The notes under the pieces are model-generated. The model saw nothing but the letters and a program-made list of their open reading frames with translations, did no database searches and was not told where the DNA came from. DNA of 64,000 nucleotides. It comes from Plantago major. Taxonomy: Eukaryota > Streptophyta > Magnoliopsida > Lamiales > Plantaginaceae. Of the stretch, positions 1 through 12,000 are shown piece after piece (within the stretch, counting starts at the first letter, position 1; every line of letters begins with the position of its first letter). The position numbers and the translations under genes were made by a program. Location: the NCBI GenBank assembly GCA_026545765.1, contig CM048844.1, forward strand, positions 23,878,237-23,942,236, read 5' to 3'.

Positions 1-705
1 AACACAAGTTGCACCTCAAGTTTTGGATAAACATATTCAAAGTCTCCACAAGACGACCATTTTTTTTTTTTTTTTAATTAAGATTGCATGCCATGACCTC
101 TTCTAGATGATAGTTACATTCATGTCATGTCTCACATAAACAAGCATGGTCAACAACAATTTTATAAGTAAGATCCTAATCTGATTTAGGTGGAAGTTGA
201 ACTGGACTACGAATCATGATGAATAATACTAGTAGTAATATTACGAAACACACGTCACAAAATTAATATTGGTATATTGAAAGAGCAAGTAGGCTATCTT
301 ATAGATTTTACACGTGGAAAACTTTAGAGTGACGATTTTCTAGGGCTTGAAATTGCTCTAGCATATCATATATTAGAATTGGATCATCATCTATTTAAAA
401 ATTCGTATTAGAATAAAAAAATTATTAAACTTGTATCTCCTAATTTAACGAGGTGGCATATTTCTATTCACAATTGTAATAAATACTAGCACTCAATATG
501 AAACCAAAGTAAAAGAGTAGCTCAACATGACAACATATGTAACAGTAATTGCGGCAACAATTTTTCTAATAATCGAACATTCAAAGTAAACCATCTAGCC
601 AGTATAGTTATAGTTCAACTTGTAAAATACTTCAGTTTGATCACCAACTTTTACCTATCCACTCTAAAACCTTTCCTCCAAGTTTCATGCACAAAAATAG
701 CACAC
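1..705. other. Intergenic, AT-rich, upstream of the LTP gene
   Basis: No gene or clear repeat is visible. There is a poly-T run near 61-75. The last few hundred bases form the upstream region of the lipid-transfer protein gene that begins at 788. Confidence 0.5.
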
Positions 706-712
706 TATAAAG
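706..712 (+). promoter_or_regulatory. TATA box of the LTP gene
   Basis: TATAAAG lies about 80 bases before the ATG at 788. This is the usual spacing for a TATA box plus a short plant 5' leader. It also rules out any start codon close to 716. Confidence 0.6.
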
Positions 713-787
713 CCCTTGGACCAAAAATCACCAGTAACACAAACCAAGAATCAAACTACACTAAAAAAACAAGTTTATTCAACAAAA

Positions 788-1490
788 ATGGAACTCAAAC
801 TTAGGGCTCTCCAACATGGATTCTTCGTGACACTATTGGCATTTTCTTTCCTTATGACACTAAATGAGGCACAAGTGCAACAACAACAGTGCCTCAATCA
901 GCTTCAGCCATGCATGAACTACCTCAACGGGAATATCAGACCCCCGGATAGCTGTTGTCGACCCCTCGGTTATGTTATTAGATCACTACCTGAATGCTTG
1001 TGCAGTTTGATGAGCATTGAGGGCTCGAATCAAGCTGAGCAAGCGGGCATCAATACCACCGAGGCCCAAACTTTGCCTGCCAGATGTGGTCAACGTATCA
1101 ATCCACTCGGTTGCATTACAGGTTCGTCATTTACAATGTTACCTAATCTTAATTGTATTTTAATGTAAATGCACTGATCCATGTTCTTCTAGTTAGTGTA
1201 ACTTACATAACGACGACACATTTATTGAGCACATTCGCCTGATTTATACTAATATTTTAGCACACAATATTGTAGTAGATGATATACTATATGGATTGCT
1301 CACGATCCAATTAATTTTCATAAACTCGTTATAATGGATTGCTGAAATGTTGCAAAATTCATGTGCTGTAGGTACACCAGACACGCGAACAAGGAACTCG
1401 GTTCCTAATTCAGCCAGCGTCATCGTGATCCAATCTTCAATTTTAATCGTACTTGTTATTTCAATGGTTCTAATTTTCCAAGAACTGTAA
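788..1490 (+). CDS. GPI-anchored non-specific lipid-transfer protein (LTPG/xylogen-like)
   Basis: Two exons, 788-1121 and 1372-1490, join in frame across a GT-AG intron to give 150 aa. The N terminus carries a hydrophobic signal peptide (about residues 1-34). The mature part shows the complete eight-cysteine pattern of plant lipid-transfer proteins: C-x6-C, a CC pair, a CxC pair and two final cysteines. Exon 2 encodes a Ser/Asn-rich linker and then a strongly hydrophobic tail (ending VLIFQEL), the layout of a GPI-anchor signal. Known LTPG proteins sit on the outer plasma membrane face and help export wall and cuticle lipids; that role is inferred here. The ATG at 788 is chosen because it has a good context and lies downstream of the TATA box. 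Reading exon 1 alone would give a truncated protein without the anchor signal. Confidence 0.88.
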
Positions 1491-1806
1491 CATTGTTGAT
1501 CTCAATGTGTTCAAATTTATTGCCTATACCTGTAATATTTTACGACGTTATCATTTCATGAGGCACTTATGAATATGATTCTTACACAAAGCTTCAACAA
1601 TTTTAGTTGGTCTTGCTTGTTTTAATTGTAAGGGAAAACCGTAAATAGGACCTACCTTCAAACACATTCGAAGTTATGCTTAATCTGGTGAGCAGGTTGC
1701 TACAGTACCGCTGCTAGAGTGAATCCATAATACCTAAAAATAAGCACCACAAGATAGTGGTGAAATATGGGTTTATTAATCATATGACTTTCTGTATTAA
1801 GCTGTA
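1491..1806. other. 3' flank of the LTP gene
   Basis: AT-rich downstream sequence, probably the 3' untranslated region followed by spacer. No other feature is seen. Confidence 0.4.
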
Positions 1807-1809
1807 TTA

Positions 1810-2509
1810 GGGGATCTCCACCAGCGTTGTTGCAACGCTGGTGCAACTCGTGTTGGGACTGCAGTAGAGTCCCAACACAAGTTGAAGAGTACTGGTCTGA
1901 AATTTCAGCCCAAATACTTCCAACTCTTTTTTTTTTTCTTTTCTTTTCTTGTTTCTTTGTTTTTATTTTCTCTTTTTGTTTTTTTTATTTCTATTCCTTT
2001 TCTACTTTTATCTTTTTTATTATTTTTCATTTTTTTGAATATTTCTATATGATAATAATTATATGTAGCAATAGAAATATACTTATACATTACTTCTAAA
2101 ATTTAAAATACATATTAAAATCACACTTGTAAAATGTAGTATTTTAATTGTTGTAATTTTCATTTTCAATTATTTTAATTTTTAATTTCAAGTATTGCAA
2201 TTTTCAATTTTAAGTATTGTAGTTTTTTTAAAGTGATGTAATTTTTATTTTCAAGTAATATATTTAAAAAACATTAGTGTGATTTTATTATAATTAATTA
2301 ACAACATTTAAAATAAAGTCAAGAATAAAGTTTAATAGGAAATGAGAAAAGAAAATGAAATGAATAATTAAGTTTGAAAGAAATGTTAAAAGAAAATAGA
2401 TTTTGGGCATCAATGTTGGAGTAGAGAATTGTGGAGAGTTGCAAAGTGAGTTGTTGGAGTGGAATCTTGGCGTGTCGGAGAGAGTATAGAGTTACAATTG
2501 GAGATGGCC
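1810..2509. mobile_element. PIF/Harbinger (Tourist-like) non-autonomous element
   Basis: The ends are inverted repeats: GGGGATCTCCA on the left and the complement of GGCCATCTCCA on the right (9 of 11 match). They are flanked by TTA at 1807-1809 and again at 2510-2512, the 3-bp target duplication of this superfamily. The interior is AT-rich low-complexity DNA with no transposase. Near the left end there is a strong internal palindrome (about 1841-1885, arms of about 17 bases). Confidence 0.7.
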
Positions 2510-2670
2510 TTATTGTCAGACGACGCTTTATTTAAAGGTTAGGTAAGGATCCTATATTCGAAGTAGACTATGACTCTTATATCCATCAGAGTTGAGTCTT
2601 AGTTGATAATAATAATTTATAATGTGAATCCTAATCAAAATAAATCACTAAACATTTAAATTCAATAATA

Positions 2671-2857
2671 CTTCCTCCGTCCCGGATCAAGCTTCCCGCT
2701 TTGACTTTTTGCGGTCAAATTTTTTCAACTTTAATTACGAATTAATCTTAAACCGCAAATGTAAAATGTTCAATTTTGTTATATAATGAAACTTTAGGGG
2801 TTTGAAAATTTAACCGCAAAAAGTCAAAGCGAAAAGCTTGATTCGGAACGGAGGAAG
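2671..2857. mobile_element. Stowaway-like MITE
   Basis: A 187-bp element begins CTTCCTCCGTCCCG and ends with the near-complement CGGAACGGAGGAAG, flanked by TA on both sides. These are the terminal motif and target duplication of Stowaway (Tc1/Mariner) MITEs. The arms pair for much of the length, including the GTCAAA/TTTGAC motifs. No coding sequence. Confidence 0.8.
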
Positions 2858-3423
2858 TAAGTGTTAATGTCGACCACAAAATATAAGAAATATTCTAACA
2901 TTAATATGTCACGATGTAACATGTAACGTGGGAGAGATGATATGATCTCTAACCTAACCCCATCAACATTTGGAATTAATCGACCATCACCAAATTCTAT
3001 CGTACGTTGACAATTTGCTTGCTTCTGAAGAGGAAAAACGATATCATAATTTTCAAAATTCGTGATTTCTACGAAGATAATATTTTAATGCCTTTTTATT
3101 AGTATTATTCAAGTGCAATATAACGTGTCACCTTTCAATCTAGACCATGTGCCTTTCTTATTGATTAGATTTATCCAACAATTTATGCAAATCAAGATAA
3201 AATCGATCTTTGTAGATCGACCGTAATGGTTCTTGCTGTTGGCACATCATTCATTTTATCCATCTAATTGTTAGCTGAATATTTGAATTATTTAACTCTT
3301 TGGAAATGCCATTTTAGCTTCGTTTAGATTAAGTGGATAACATATAAAAAGAGAAAATCTGCAAAACCAGAGCATCTACAGGGTGAATTTATATTGAGAA
3401 TTAAAAAAAAAAAAGGCGTGACT

Positions 3424-4183
3424 AATTATATAGTGAATTGTCAAAGCGTTTGTAGAATGTGCAAGAGATACCCTGCATCTACGGCGTCACGGGTTCGATC
3501 CCCGAAATGGGTGATTATTTTCTCCGTATAGATAGAGAATGATTGAAATGTTATTAGAGAGTTTATTGATAATAAATTTGTCCAAAGTTAAGTATTGTAA
3601 TTGTTAAGAATTCGATCTAATTACGCCTCAAAGAATCAACTACTTCAACGATAACAAGAACAATCGAACAATAAACACACAGAGAATTTTACGCGGTTCG
3701 ATTAGATCACTTCAATCTACATCCACGGAAAATCAACGATTTTATTACTTCTCGTTCTTTTAACTACACAACTTTGTTACAGAGAAATTGAAAGGAATTA
3801 CATATTGAATTCTCTATACAAATCTCACAACAACAGCTACAATAACCGCTCTCACTCTCAGAGAACCCAATCAGAAGAAATATGACGAGTTGAGATGATG
3901 ATGAAAAACAACGCTTCTGTCTCTGCTTTTTATAGCTTAAAGACGAAGATTAATGACCAAAGTAGCAGGAACCGTCTTATTACAATCGCCTGGAAATGAT
4001 CTGACGATCAAGATAAAAGCGCTAAATCACTAACACGTTTCTGTAACAACTTCACTTAACACCCAACAAACTCCTTTCCGGAAATTGCAAATCAAATCCT
4101 GTACTTCTGAAATTCTTCGAAAACACCCCAAAACTCCACTGTAATATTGTATCTTAAAAAAAAATAAAATTATATAGTGAATT
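3424..4183 (+). mobile_element. tRNA-derived SINE, interrupted by a solo LTR
   Basis: A perfect 16-bp direct repeat (AATTATATAGTGAATT) lies at 3424-3439 and 4168-4183. Between the copies is a SINE body with a tRNA-like B box (GGTTCGATCCC near 3492) and a 3' poly-A tail near 4156-4169. The same family is present uninterrupted at 14326-14496, which allows the body to be recognised. The A-box region is degraded here. The 3' part is displaced by the insertion at 3602-4138. Confidence 0.75.
3602..4138 (-). mobile_element. Solo LTR (probably Copia type) inside the SINE
   Basis: The insertion is about 537 bp and splits a SINE. Read on the minus strand it starts TGGAGTTTTGG and ends TTCTTAACA, so it has TG...CA ends, and it carries a TATA box (CTATAAAAAGC near 3930). 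GTAAT precedes it at 3597-3601 and recurs at 4141-4145. The right copy is two bases away from the expected position. No internal retrotransposon domain follows, so this is a solo LTR left by recombination. Assignment to Copia rests only on size and general look. Confidence 0.55.
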
Positions 4184-5044
4184 AATAGTGTGATGAAACT
4201 TTTGGTTATTAGAGTTTGGAAACTTAACTAAAATTAGAGTTGGGAGCCTCCGTCAGAACATGGTTACAGGTTATTATCTCCACGTGTTAATGGTGTATCG
4301 TTATGTAACTTTTGTCGTCCTCTTTAACCTTATACTACTTCTGTCGTATTTAGAATTTTCAGTTTCTATTAGGATGGAACTGGTCTTGTATTTTAGCAAC
4401 TCTGATTTTTGAAAACGGAAGAATTACTTTTAGATTGAAGTCTTGGCTGGCAATGGTGGGTTAAGCTTACAACACGTGTATATAATGCAATCATCATTAT
4501 TTAGTCTTACATGTCCGATTGGTGTGTCTTGTAAATGAAACCGCAGTGAGGTAAGATTATAAAATACTCCATTTCTCTAAATAATAAAAAATTCATATCA
4601 CGGCTAATATCGAGAATAATAATTTGCCATGCATTTGAAATGGGGGAATATGTATATAAAATCTTGATTTTTATAAGAATTAAAGAACCGTAGTGACTTT
4701 GCTTATGCTAAATAAAAAAGAGCTTGGAATTTCTCTAAGTGATGGGATAGGAAAGCACACAAGGAAAGAATACGGTGTTTGTTGTTGTCAATGACTTGGT
4801 TAATTGTAATCGGTTTTGATCTATGGTTAGAAGCACTTATTTTAGGAAGTACTGTACTAGTTTGAAGATCACAAAAGACATCAATCACCATTGTTTTGAG
4901 ACATTATATAAGATGTTGGTTATCATTCAACTGGTGGATTTAGTTGGAATATCTCGGTATTGGCTAGGCAAAGTGAATACCTATATACTCGATGATGGTT
5001 GATCAATTTTATCTCAATCTATAAGCCAATGCGAAGCTTACTTG
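4184..5044. other. Intergenic
   Basis: AT-rich spacer. I see no gene, structural RNA or clear repeat. Short ORFs such as 4703-4891 on the minus strand have no recognisable domain. Confidence 0.4.
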
Positions 5045-7881
5045 TAGGGGTGTTCACCAGTCCAAAACCGGACCGGAACCGAAACCGAAATGGACCGGAA
5101 CTGGAATTACAAAAATCATAGGACCGGAAACCGAACCTTTAAGCTTACGGTCCAGACCGAACAGGAACCGGATATTCCGGTTCGGTTTCGATTTTGGACC
5201 GCTTAGACCGGTATTAGACTATACTAAAAATAAAATAAATTTTGAAAAAGAAATAATAAAAGAGCAAAGATCGAATGAAAAAAAACCATTTTGGTCACCT
5301 CAAATCAAGCTACAAAGATGTAAATAAATTGGGTACAGCAAGCCAATCATTCCAACTGGAGTTCATAAAATCAAGTTAAATAATTATAGTAGTAATTACT
5401 AAGTAGTAAACGAACAAAATATGCTCCAAGACCTTTAATTAATGCTTGATTTGGTGGAATAAATTAAGTAAACACATTACTTGTAACAGCCCAAAAATTC
5501 GTTTTTCGAGTTTAGACGTTTTAAAACGAATCGAGCGTTGGAGCGTAATTCGTTCAACTTGGTTCTTAGTCCAATCTTTAATCCCTTCAAGTCCAACCCG
5601 TATTTTGTCACTAAACCAAGCCAAATTGCCCATCAATGCATTAAGCTCAATTGTAAATTAAATGAATGCTTCAGTTACAGGATCCAAAAAGTTTGCCTGA
5701 TAAGCTCACGCCTTTTTCATAACCCACCCCATGGCCGACTCATATACTAAATCCAAGTAAATTCAAAATATAAGTATACCACTGTCTAAAATTTCCTCTA
5801 CCTTCATTTCAGATCTACCAATCCCATATATATTCTTGATCCATTCTATTCATCCACAAGTTCAAGTAGCAAGTTCTCCAAAGTCCGGTTTCTCAGCAAG
5901 TCCAAGCACAAATTGTTGGTGTGATGGGTCCGTCATGTTCGTTTTGACTTGTTTGTCTCCAGGCAAGTTCCCCTAAGAATCATCACACATACGTTTAGGT
6001 TTGGTGAACCATGTCATGCATGATGTTGTTTTTATTTTAGTTTTTTTTATATGTGTACTCTCGATGTTTATGATGATGATATGTGATTGATACAAGTTCC
6101 CTTATAAATCATCAAGTGGTATTTAGGAATTATGTTGAGTTGCTCATAATTATAAGTACTAGTCTTACGGTTACTGTGTGCGGATATATATATATAATCT
6201 ATTTGTTGATCGATGCAACACTACTTGAGAATGACTAATTTGCCGAATTGTAGTTTAATACTCCTAATTCATATTCAATCATTCCAACTTCTGCTATATG
6301 TCACCTTAGTTAGTTGTTATTGCCGAATTGATTAGTAGTATAACATTCTTGTGAATTGCAATTGTTGTATACGTACTGGATAGGCAGGTAACATATTCCA
6401 TCTTGTTAACTACTATTCTAATTGTGGATTAGAAGCTAATGCATGTAATTAACATTAGTTTGTTCCAGAAGCAGTTATATATAATATTCTTGTACAACAT
6501 ATTGTGGTTCTTGATTGGCAGTGTGATTATTGTGGTTTATAGCTTAGCATAGTGAATTGTTAAATGTTGTAATGAACTTCAGTGCATGTCCATGATGTTG
6601 TTATATGTTGATTATGAACGCACTAGATTATGCATTCATGAGTTGAGTCTAGAAGCATACATTCACTTTAACAGAACATTAAAGGTTTGAAGTAAATAAA
6701 GGTTTTCAAGTTAAAGAAAAGTAAGGGCTCGTAGGGAAATATCTTGGTATTTGTGGCGCAGTTATTAGTTCATGTTCAGCGGATAGGGACCAAGGTCCTG
6801 AGGCCGTCAGTTTTTATTTATTCAACGGATAGAGCCACAAAAGTGACATGAGGCCGGCAGATAGCCACCATGGCCAGGATAGGAACCTACGATGCCAAGT
6901 GAGCTCGCAATCATATTATGTTTTTAAGATGTTTCAAAATAAGTTTCAAGTTCAAGTTAAAGAGTTTTCAAGAATAACAAGTTCAAGTGTTAAGAGTCAG
7001 AGTCAAGTCATAGAGTTGCATTGCATTAAGCAAGACTATAAGATTTAAAAGACATGAAAATAGAACTTTAGGTCATGATACATGCATGGAATTTGCTTAG
7101 CCAGTGGTCACGGCTGACCCCTTTCTAAAATATCAATTTTAGGTATGAAGCCAGCTATTGGAGTGGAGCATGCCGGAGCAGTGATCTTTACCAGAAGCGT
7201 CTTTACCATTTCTAGTTTCATGATTTATAAACTTTGTAATCAAGCTTTTACGATTTTAAAGTTTCGCTGCATTATTTTACTAGTTCACGAATTAGAATCA
7301 AGATTTTCACGTCAAGTCTAAGGACGTTCAAGACGTCTAGCAACGTTTTATCTTTTTACAAATCAAGTTCGACGAATTTTCAAGCTCACGAACTAGCGCG
7401 GGTTATATTTTTCTTAGTTCGTCTTTTTAAAATTCAGGGCGCTACATTAATCCTTAACGGATTTATATGGGAAGTAGTTGGAAATCAGAGATGATTTTAT
7501 GCACACTTTAAAGTAACATATATTATGATGCAGATTAATTTTTATACACTACTAAGTGTACTAAGTCAACTCATACATATTCACAAATATATTGAATAAG
7601 TCAGCCCACCAACAAAATACGTTTTGAAAGAGAAAAAGTTATTATTATTCAATAGTAACAAATATTGTAGTAGTTTGTAGAATATATACTAGATATTTAC
7701 ATACATGCAGTAGGGTTACTAGTATACCGGTCTTTCCGGTCCAGACCGGATTTTAACCGGAAACCGGAATCACCATTTTGTTGAGTTCGGAAACCGAATC
7801 GAAAACTATGTGGTCCGGCCCGGTATATACGGTACGGTTTCGATCCATTTTCCGGTCCGAACCGGATTTTGAACACCCCTA
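5045..7881. mobile_element. hAT-like non-autonomous element split by a solo LTR
   Basis: The termini TAGGGGTGTTCA (left) and TGAACACCCCTA (right) are perfect inverted repeats. Just inside both ends are dense ACCGGAACCGG-type subterminal motifs on both strands, as in plant hAT elements. ACTTGT occurs at 5040-5045 and 7881-7886, a 6-bp direct repeat partly overlapping the ends; hAT elements usually make 8 bp, so the duplication has probably decayed. Without the nested LTR the element is only about 0.87 kb and has no transposase. Confidence 0.7.
5482..7446 (+). mobile_element. Solo LTR, family A (about 1.97 kb), nested in the hAT-like element
   Basis: The insertion begins TGTAACAGCCC and ends GGGCGCTACA, the TG...CA ends of an LTR with complementary terminal bases. 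TTACT (5477-5481) and TTAAT (7447-7451) look like a 5-bp target duplication with one mutation. There is no primer-binding site, gag or pol nearby, so this is a solo LTR. A diverged relative lies at 50255-51913 in the opposite orientation: both share the end sequence around the GTTTTAAA motif and the TGGAATTTGCTTAG region. The size would suit a Ty3-type element, but that is inference. Confidence 0.7.
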
Positions 7882-9065
7882 CTTGTAATCATGTGGTGTT
7901 TTTGTTGAGTTGGTCTTGTGCTTGTATCTACATGTAGAATTGTAGTGTTTGTATGAATTATTTTTTTAAGCATCCTTTATGCTTTGAAATTAATAAAGTT
8001 ATTGTTGCGAAGGAAAAGTTGTAGTATCAGATACCAAAATGAAAGAATAAGAAGTTATGTGCCAGCCGTTGAGAGAAAGAAGGAAGACAAATTTTATGTT
8101 GCACTGGATCAAAAGTATCGGAGAGAGTTTCCAAAAAAAATTATGGTGCACATGAGGCAATTACACTGGAACCTTCGAAATTAAGGTTCCTATGGCTAGG
8201 ATCAAATCCGTATCTCTTGGCTTCATCTCAATCGATTGATTTATGATTTTTTTTATGTTCAATTCTAAGCGGCGTCCTTCGTCCTTATCTCAATTGCTAT
8301 GTAGCCATCCTATTTATCTAACATAATTTTGTAGCAGTATAGATACTACTAATGTAGAGTTCATGTAAAGGTCACTCAATCCATTCGAACACACATAGGA
8401 ATTCTTTAAATGCATTTGTTTCTTCCGGATAACCTTTGCAAGTTTTAAAGAGAACTTGATTTGACTTGTTAAGCCTCAAGCTTGGATCATATTTGACGAA
8501 GTTATTGAGTCGAGCTCTATCTTTGTTAGAAGCTCATTTATATGAGAAGTTGGGTTAGACTTGCCATGATAAAATATAATGTAAGAAGTTAAGATTTGGA
8601 CAATCAAAATAAAATATGATAATTTGAGATAACCGATAATAATAATAATGGCAGAATGTAATTCTAAAACCATAGCAATTTAAATTAGTTATGAACTTGC
8701 AACTCTTTCTCACATTTTAATGGAAAATTGACATGACATGATCCTATACTAGTAGCTACTCCTAGTTCCTCCATCTCGACTAGGCTTCCTAATTAACTTT
8801 ACGGCTAATCTTACTATCTCTTGTCGAACCAAGTAATCAAATTAACATGACGACATTTTCCCAAATAACAAACTTCTTCCAGTCGTGTTAATTTTCCCGG
8901 GACATCAAAGCAACAATCAGCAAAACCCAACAAAAATAACCGAAAAAGCATTTCATTTCGTTTCATCTAAAACAACAGCAAAACCACTTCATCTCTCTCA
9001 TCCTTTCGTCTCTTGCTCAACAATCAATCGATCAATCCACTACTCACCCTAGTGCTCAATTCGCC
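7882..9065. other. Intergenic and promoter/5' leader of the 5-phosphatase gene
   Basis: The first part holds a 66-codon ORF (7984-8184, +), rich in Lys and Arg, with no recognisable domain. From about 8900 the sequence becomes C/T/A-rich (CTCTCTCATCCTTTCGTCTC), typical of a plant 5' leader just before the ATG at 9066. No clear TATA box. Confidence 0.4.
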
Positions 9066-12000
9066 ATGGATGACCAAAACCTAGAACCTTCATTCCGCGC
9101 CTCCAATCTCCACAACAGCTACTCTCAGTCCTTCACCTTCCGCTCCGACGATTCCGACGACGACGACGAAGACACCACCACCGCCAAAAACCTCGGCGCC
9201 AGAAACCTCAGCTACGATGACTCCACCTCCAATTACCAAACAACCCCTAGAATCTTCGACCGCTTCTACGATTCCTCATCGGAGGAAGACGTTGACAACG
9301 ACACCTCCTCCAATTACCAGCGCCGCCTCGATTACATGCTCCAGTTCCTCGACCGGAAGCTCTCCAGCAACGCCTCTCCCTCTCCCGATCAGCCGCTGCC
9401 CGAATTCTCCGGATCGGGCGGCGGAAGCGGGATTTTCAGGCCTCCGGTTCGCGCGCCGGTTCATCCGAGCCGGCCGCCGAGTCTGGAGTTGAGGCCGCAT
9501 CCGTTGCGGGAGACTCAGGTGGGGAGGTTTTTGAGGAAGGTTGTGTGTGTGAGTGATGGTGGTTTGACGCAGCTGTGGGCGGGTTCGGAGTGTGGTGTGA
9601 GGGTTTGGGATTTGAAGAATGATATTTATGGAGTTGCGTGCGAGGAGGAGGAGGGGACGGCGAGGTTTAGGGAGTCCGGGGAGGTTGGTGCGGCGACGTT
9701 GTGCTTGGTGGGGGATGGGGATAATGGAGTTGTGTGGAGTGGGCATAAGGATGGGAGGATTAGGTGCTGGAAGATGGTGGATTGTAAGGGTGATTTTGGT
9801 GGTGGGAAGAGGAATCAGGGATTTCAGGAGGTGCTCTCGTGGCAGGCGCATTTTGGGCCTGTGTTGTCCATGGTTGTGAGTGCTTATGGTATGTTTATTA
9901 CTTGTTTGATTTGGAATTACTTCCGCGTACATGAACATTTTAATAGTAGTAGATTATGGAAGTAATAGGAGTACTTGGATTTTATGATGAAATATCATGT
10001 GTTGGATGAACATAAGATGCTCCATGGAATGGGAAGTGGGGAACTGATAGTAATTCGATTAGCAATCCTTATTGTCCTTGTATATCAGTTTTACGTTTTT
10101 GGAGGTGTGGTGCAGTGAGGTTAATTTGTTGCACTTCTAAGTCAGCTGAGATATTCTTTAAATGATGTGTTGTTTCTGTGCACACTGTCTGTGCGTCTTT
10201 TTCCACTCCATAAGTCCTGACTGGTGATGTTAACTTAGTTTCGGGTGGTTCTAAGTTTTGGTTCATTTCGAAGCTTCACTTTCTCCTATTCTTCTACTTT
10301 AACTTCGTCAGATATTATTTGTTTGGGGTGCTCAATCATGATAGCACATTAGCACCTATATTGTCATGGTGAGTGACATCAGATGTACTTTTTTACCTTA
10401 ATATGCAGGGGAATTATGGTCTGGATCTGAGGGTGGTGCACTAAGGATCTGGCCTTGGGAAGCTATCGAGAGGTCACTTTCTCTAACAGTTGGAGAAAGG
10501 CACATGGCTGCTTTAATGGTAGAAAGGTCCTATATTGACCTAAGGAGTCAATTTAACCTTAATGGTGCCTGCAGTAACATGTTTACTTCAGATATTAGGT
10601 ATATGTTATCAGATCATGCTGGAGCAAAAGTGTGGAGTGCTAGTTATCAGTCATTTGCTCTGTGGTAAGCGCAGTTTTGGATAAGTTCTTGGCAATTAGT
10701 AGAATTTCCAATTCTCCTTTTTCTTTTCCACTACATAAGTATTTTATGTCTTGGTGGGTCAGTACTCATTAGGTGCATTCTTGTTTTCTGTTATCATGTT
10801 TTTGCTATTTCTGTTTCTCTGGAGGCAGTATCCTTTATCGAATCTTATCTTAGTTCAGTGCTTCAAGCATGAAATCCAGTTTACATCTGAATATGCACTT
10901 GACAGCATGTGGGGTACAAAATGTGGATATACTTATTTTATCCCCAACTTGAAATACATGAACAAGAGGCTCCTAAACCTATTGTTTTTCTAAAGAAGTA
11001 TGCTGATGCCTGGTTAAGAAACATCTAATCTAACTTGTCATATATCCTTCCGAAACTTTATCCTCTTTGTGATCATATTGCTTTTGCATTCTCAGTTTTA
11101 GGAGACAACTTAGTTCACACTAGAGATCATTATAATCTGGTAGTGTAACCGGTGTAGCAAATAAATTCTGCGATACTTGGTATTATTGTTGTTGTTGACG
11201 TCGTCGTCGATGTGACAACAATAACAATGTCTTTTGCTGCTTCACTACTCCACTATGTTTCAGCAGGTTTTCACTTCTCTTCGTTGTGCAGGGATGCACG
11301 GACGAGAGAGTTACTGAAGGTGTTTAACATCGATGGTCAGATAGAAAATATGTCACCCGATTCTTTAATAGAGGAAGAGATGGCAACAAAGTTCGTACCT
11401 GGTTCGAAGGAAAAAGTTCAGAACCCTTTCAATTTTTTCCAACGATCTCGTAATGCTATTTTGGGAGCAGCAGATGCTGTTCGTCGAGCTGCAGCGAAAG
11501 GAACTTTTGGAGATGATAATCGAAGAACTGAAGCCTTGATTGCGACAGTTGATGGAATGATTTGGACTGGATGTGCAAATGGCTCGCTTCTGCAGTGGGA
11601 TGGGAATGGTAATCGGTCACGGGATCTGCAGTACCATTCTTTTAGTGTTCAGAGCCTTTGTACAATTGGTTCACGAATTTGGGTTGGTTATATGAGTGGA
11701 ATGATGCAAGTTCTGGACCTCGATGGCAATTTACTTGGAGAGTGGGTAGCTCACAATAGCCCAGTGATAGATTTAGCTGTTGGTGCCGGCTATGTTTTCT
11801 CCTTGGCTAATCATGGTGGTCTTCGTGGATGGAGTATCATATCTCCTGGACCCCTAGATTCTATTATCCGCTCGGAGTTGGCAGGGAAGGAGTTCTTATA
11901 TACAAGCCTGGAGAATTTGAAAATTTTGGCTGGAACATGGAATGTTGCGCAAGGAAGAGCAGCTCCTGATTCTCTTGTATCGTGGCTGGGCTCTGCTGCT

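Noticed and set aside
716-787. Longer N terminus for the lipid-transfer protein
   Set aside because: The upstream in-frame codon is TTG, lies only a few bases after the TATA box, and would put a polar stretch before the signal peptide.
1827-2099. 90-codon ORF rich in Phe
   Set aside because: It is a translation of T-rich low-complexity DNA inside a Harbinger-like MITE.
7984-8184. 66-codon Lys/Arg-rich ORF
   Set aside because: No domain, no TATA box or splice context, and adjacent to a transposon. It may be a degraded gene piece but nothing supports it.
9276-9938. 220-codon minus-strand ORF opposite exon 1 of the 5-phosphatase gene
   Set aside because: It is the shadow of a GC-rich coding exon. 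It has no domain, and the plus-strand frame carries the continuous WD40 protein across the splice sites.
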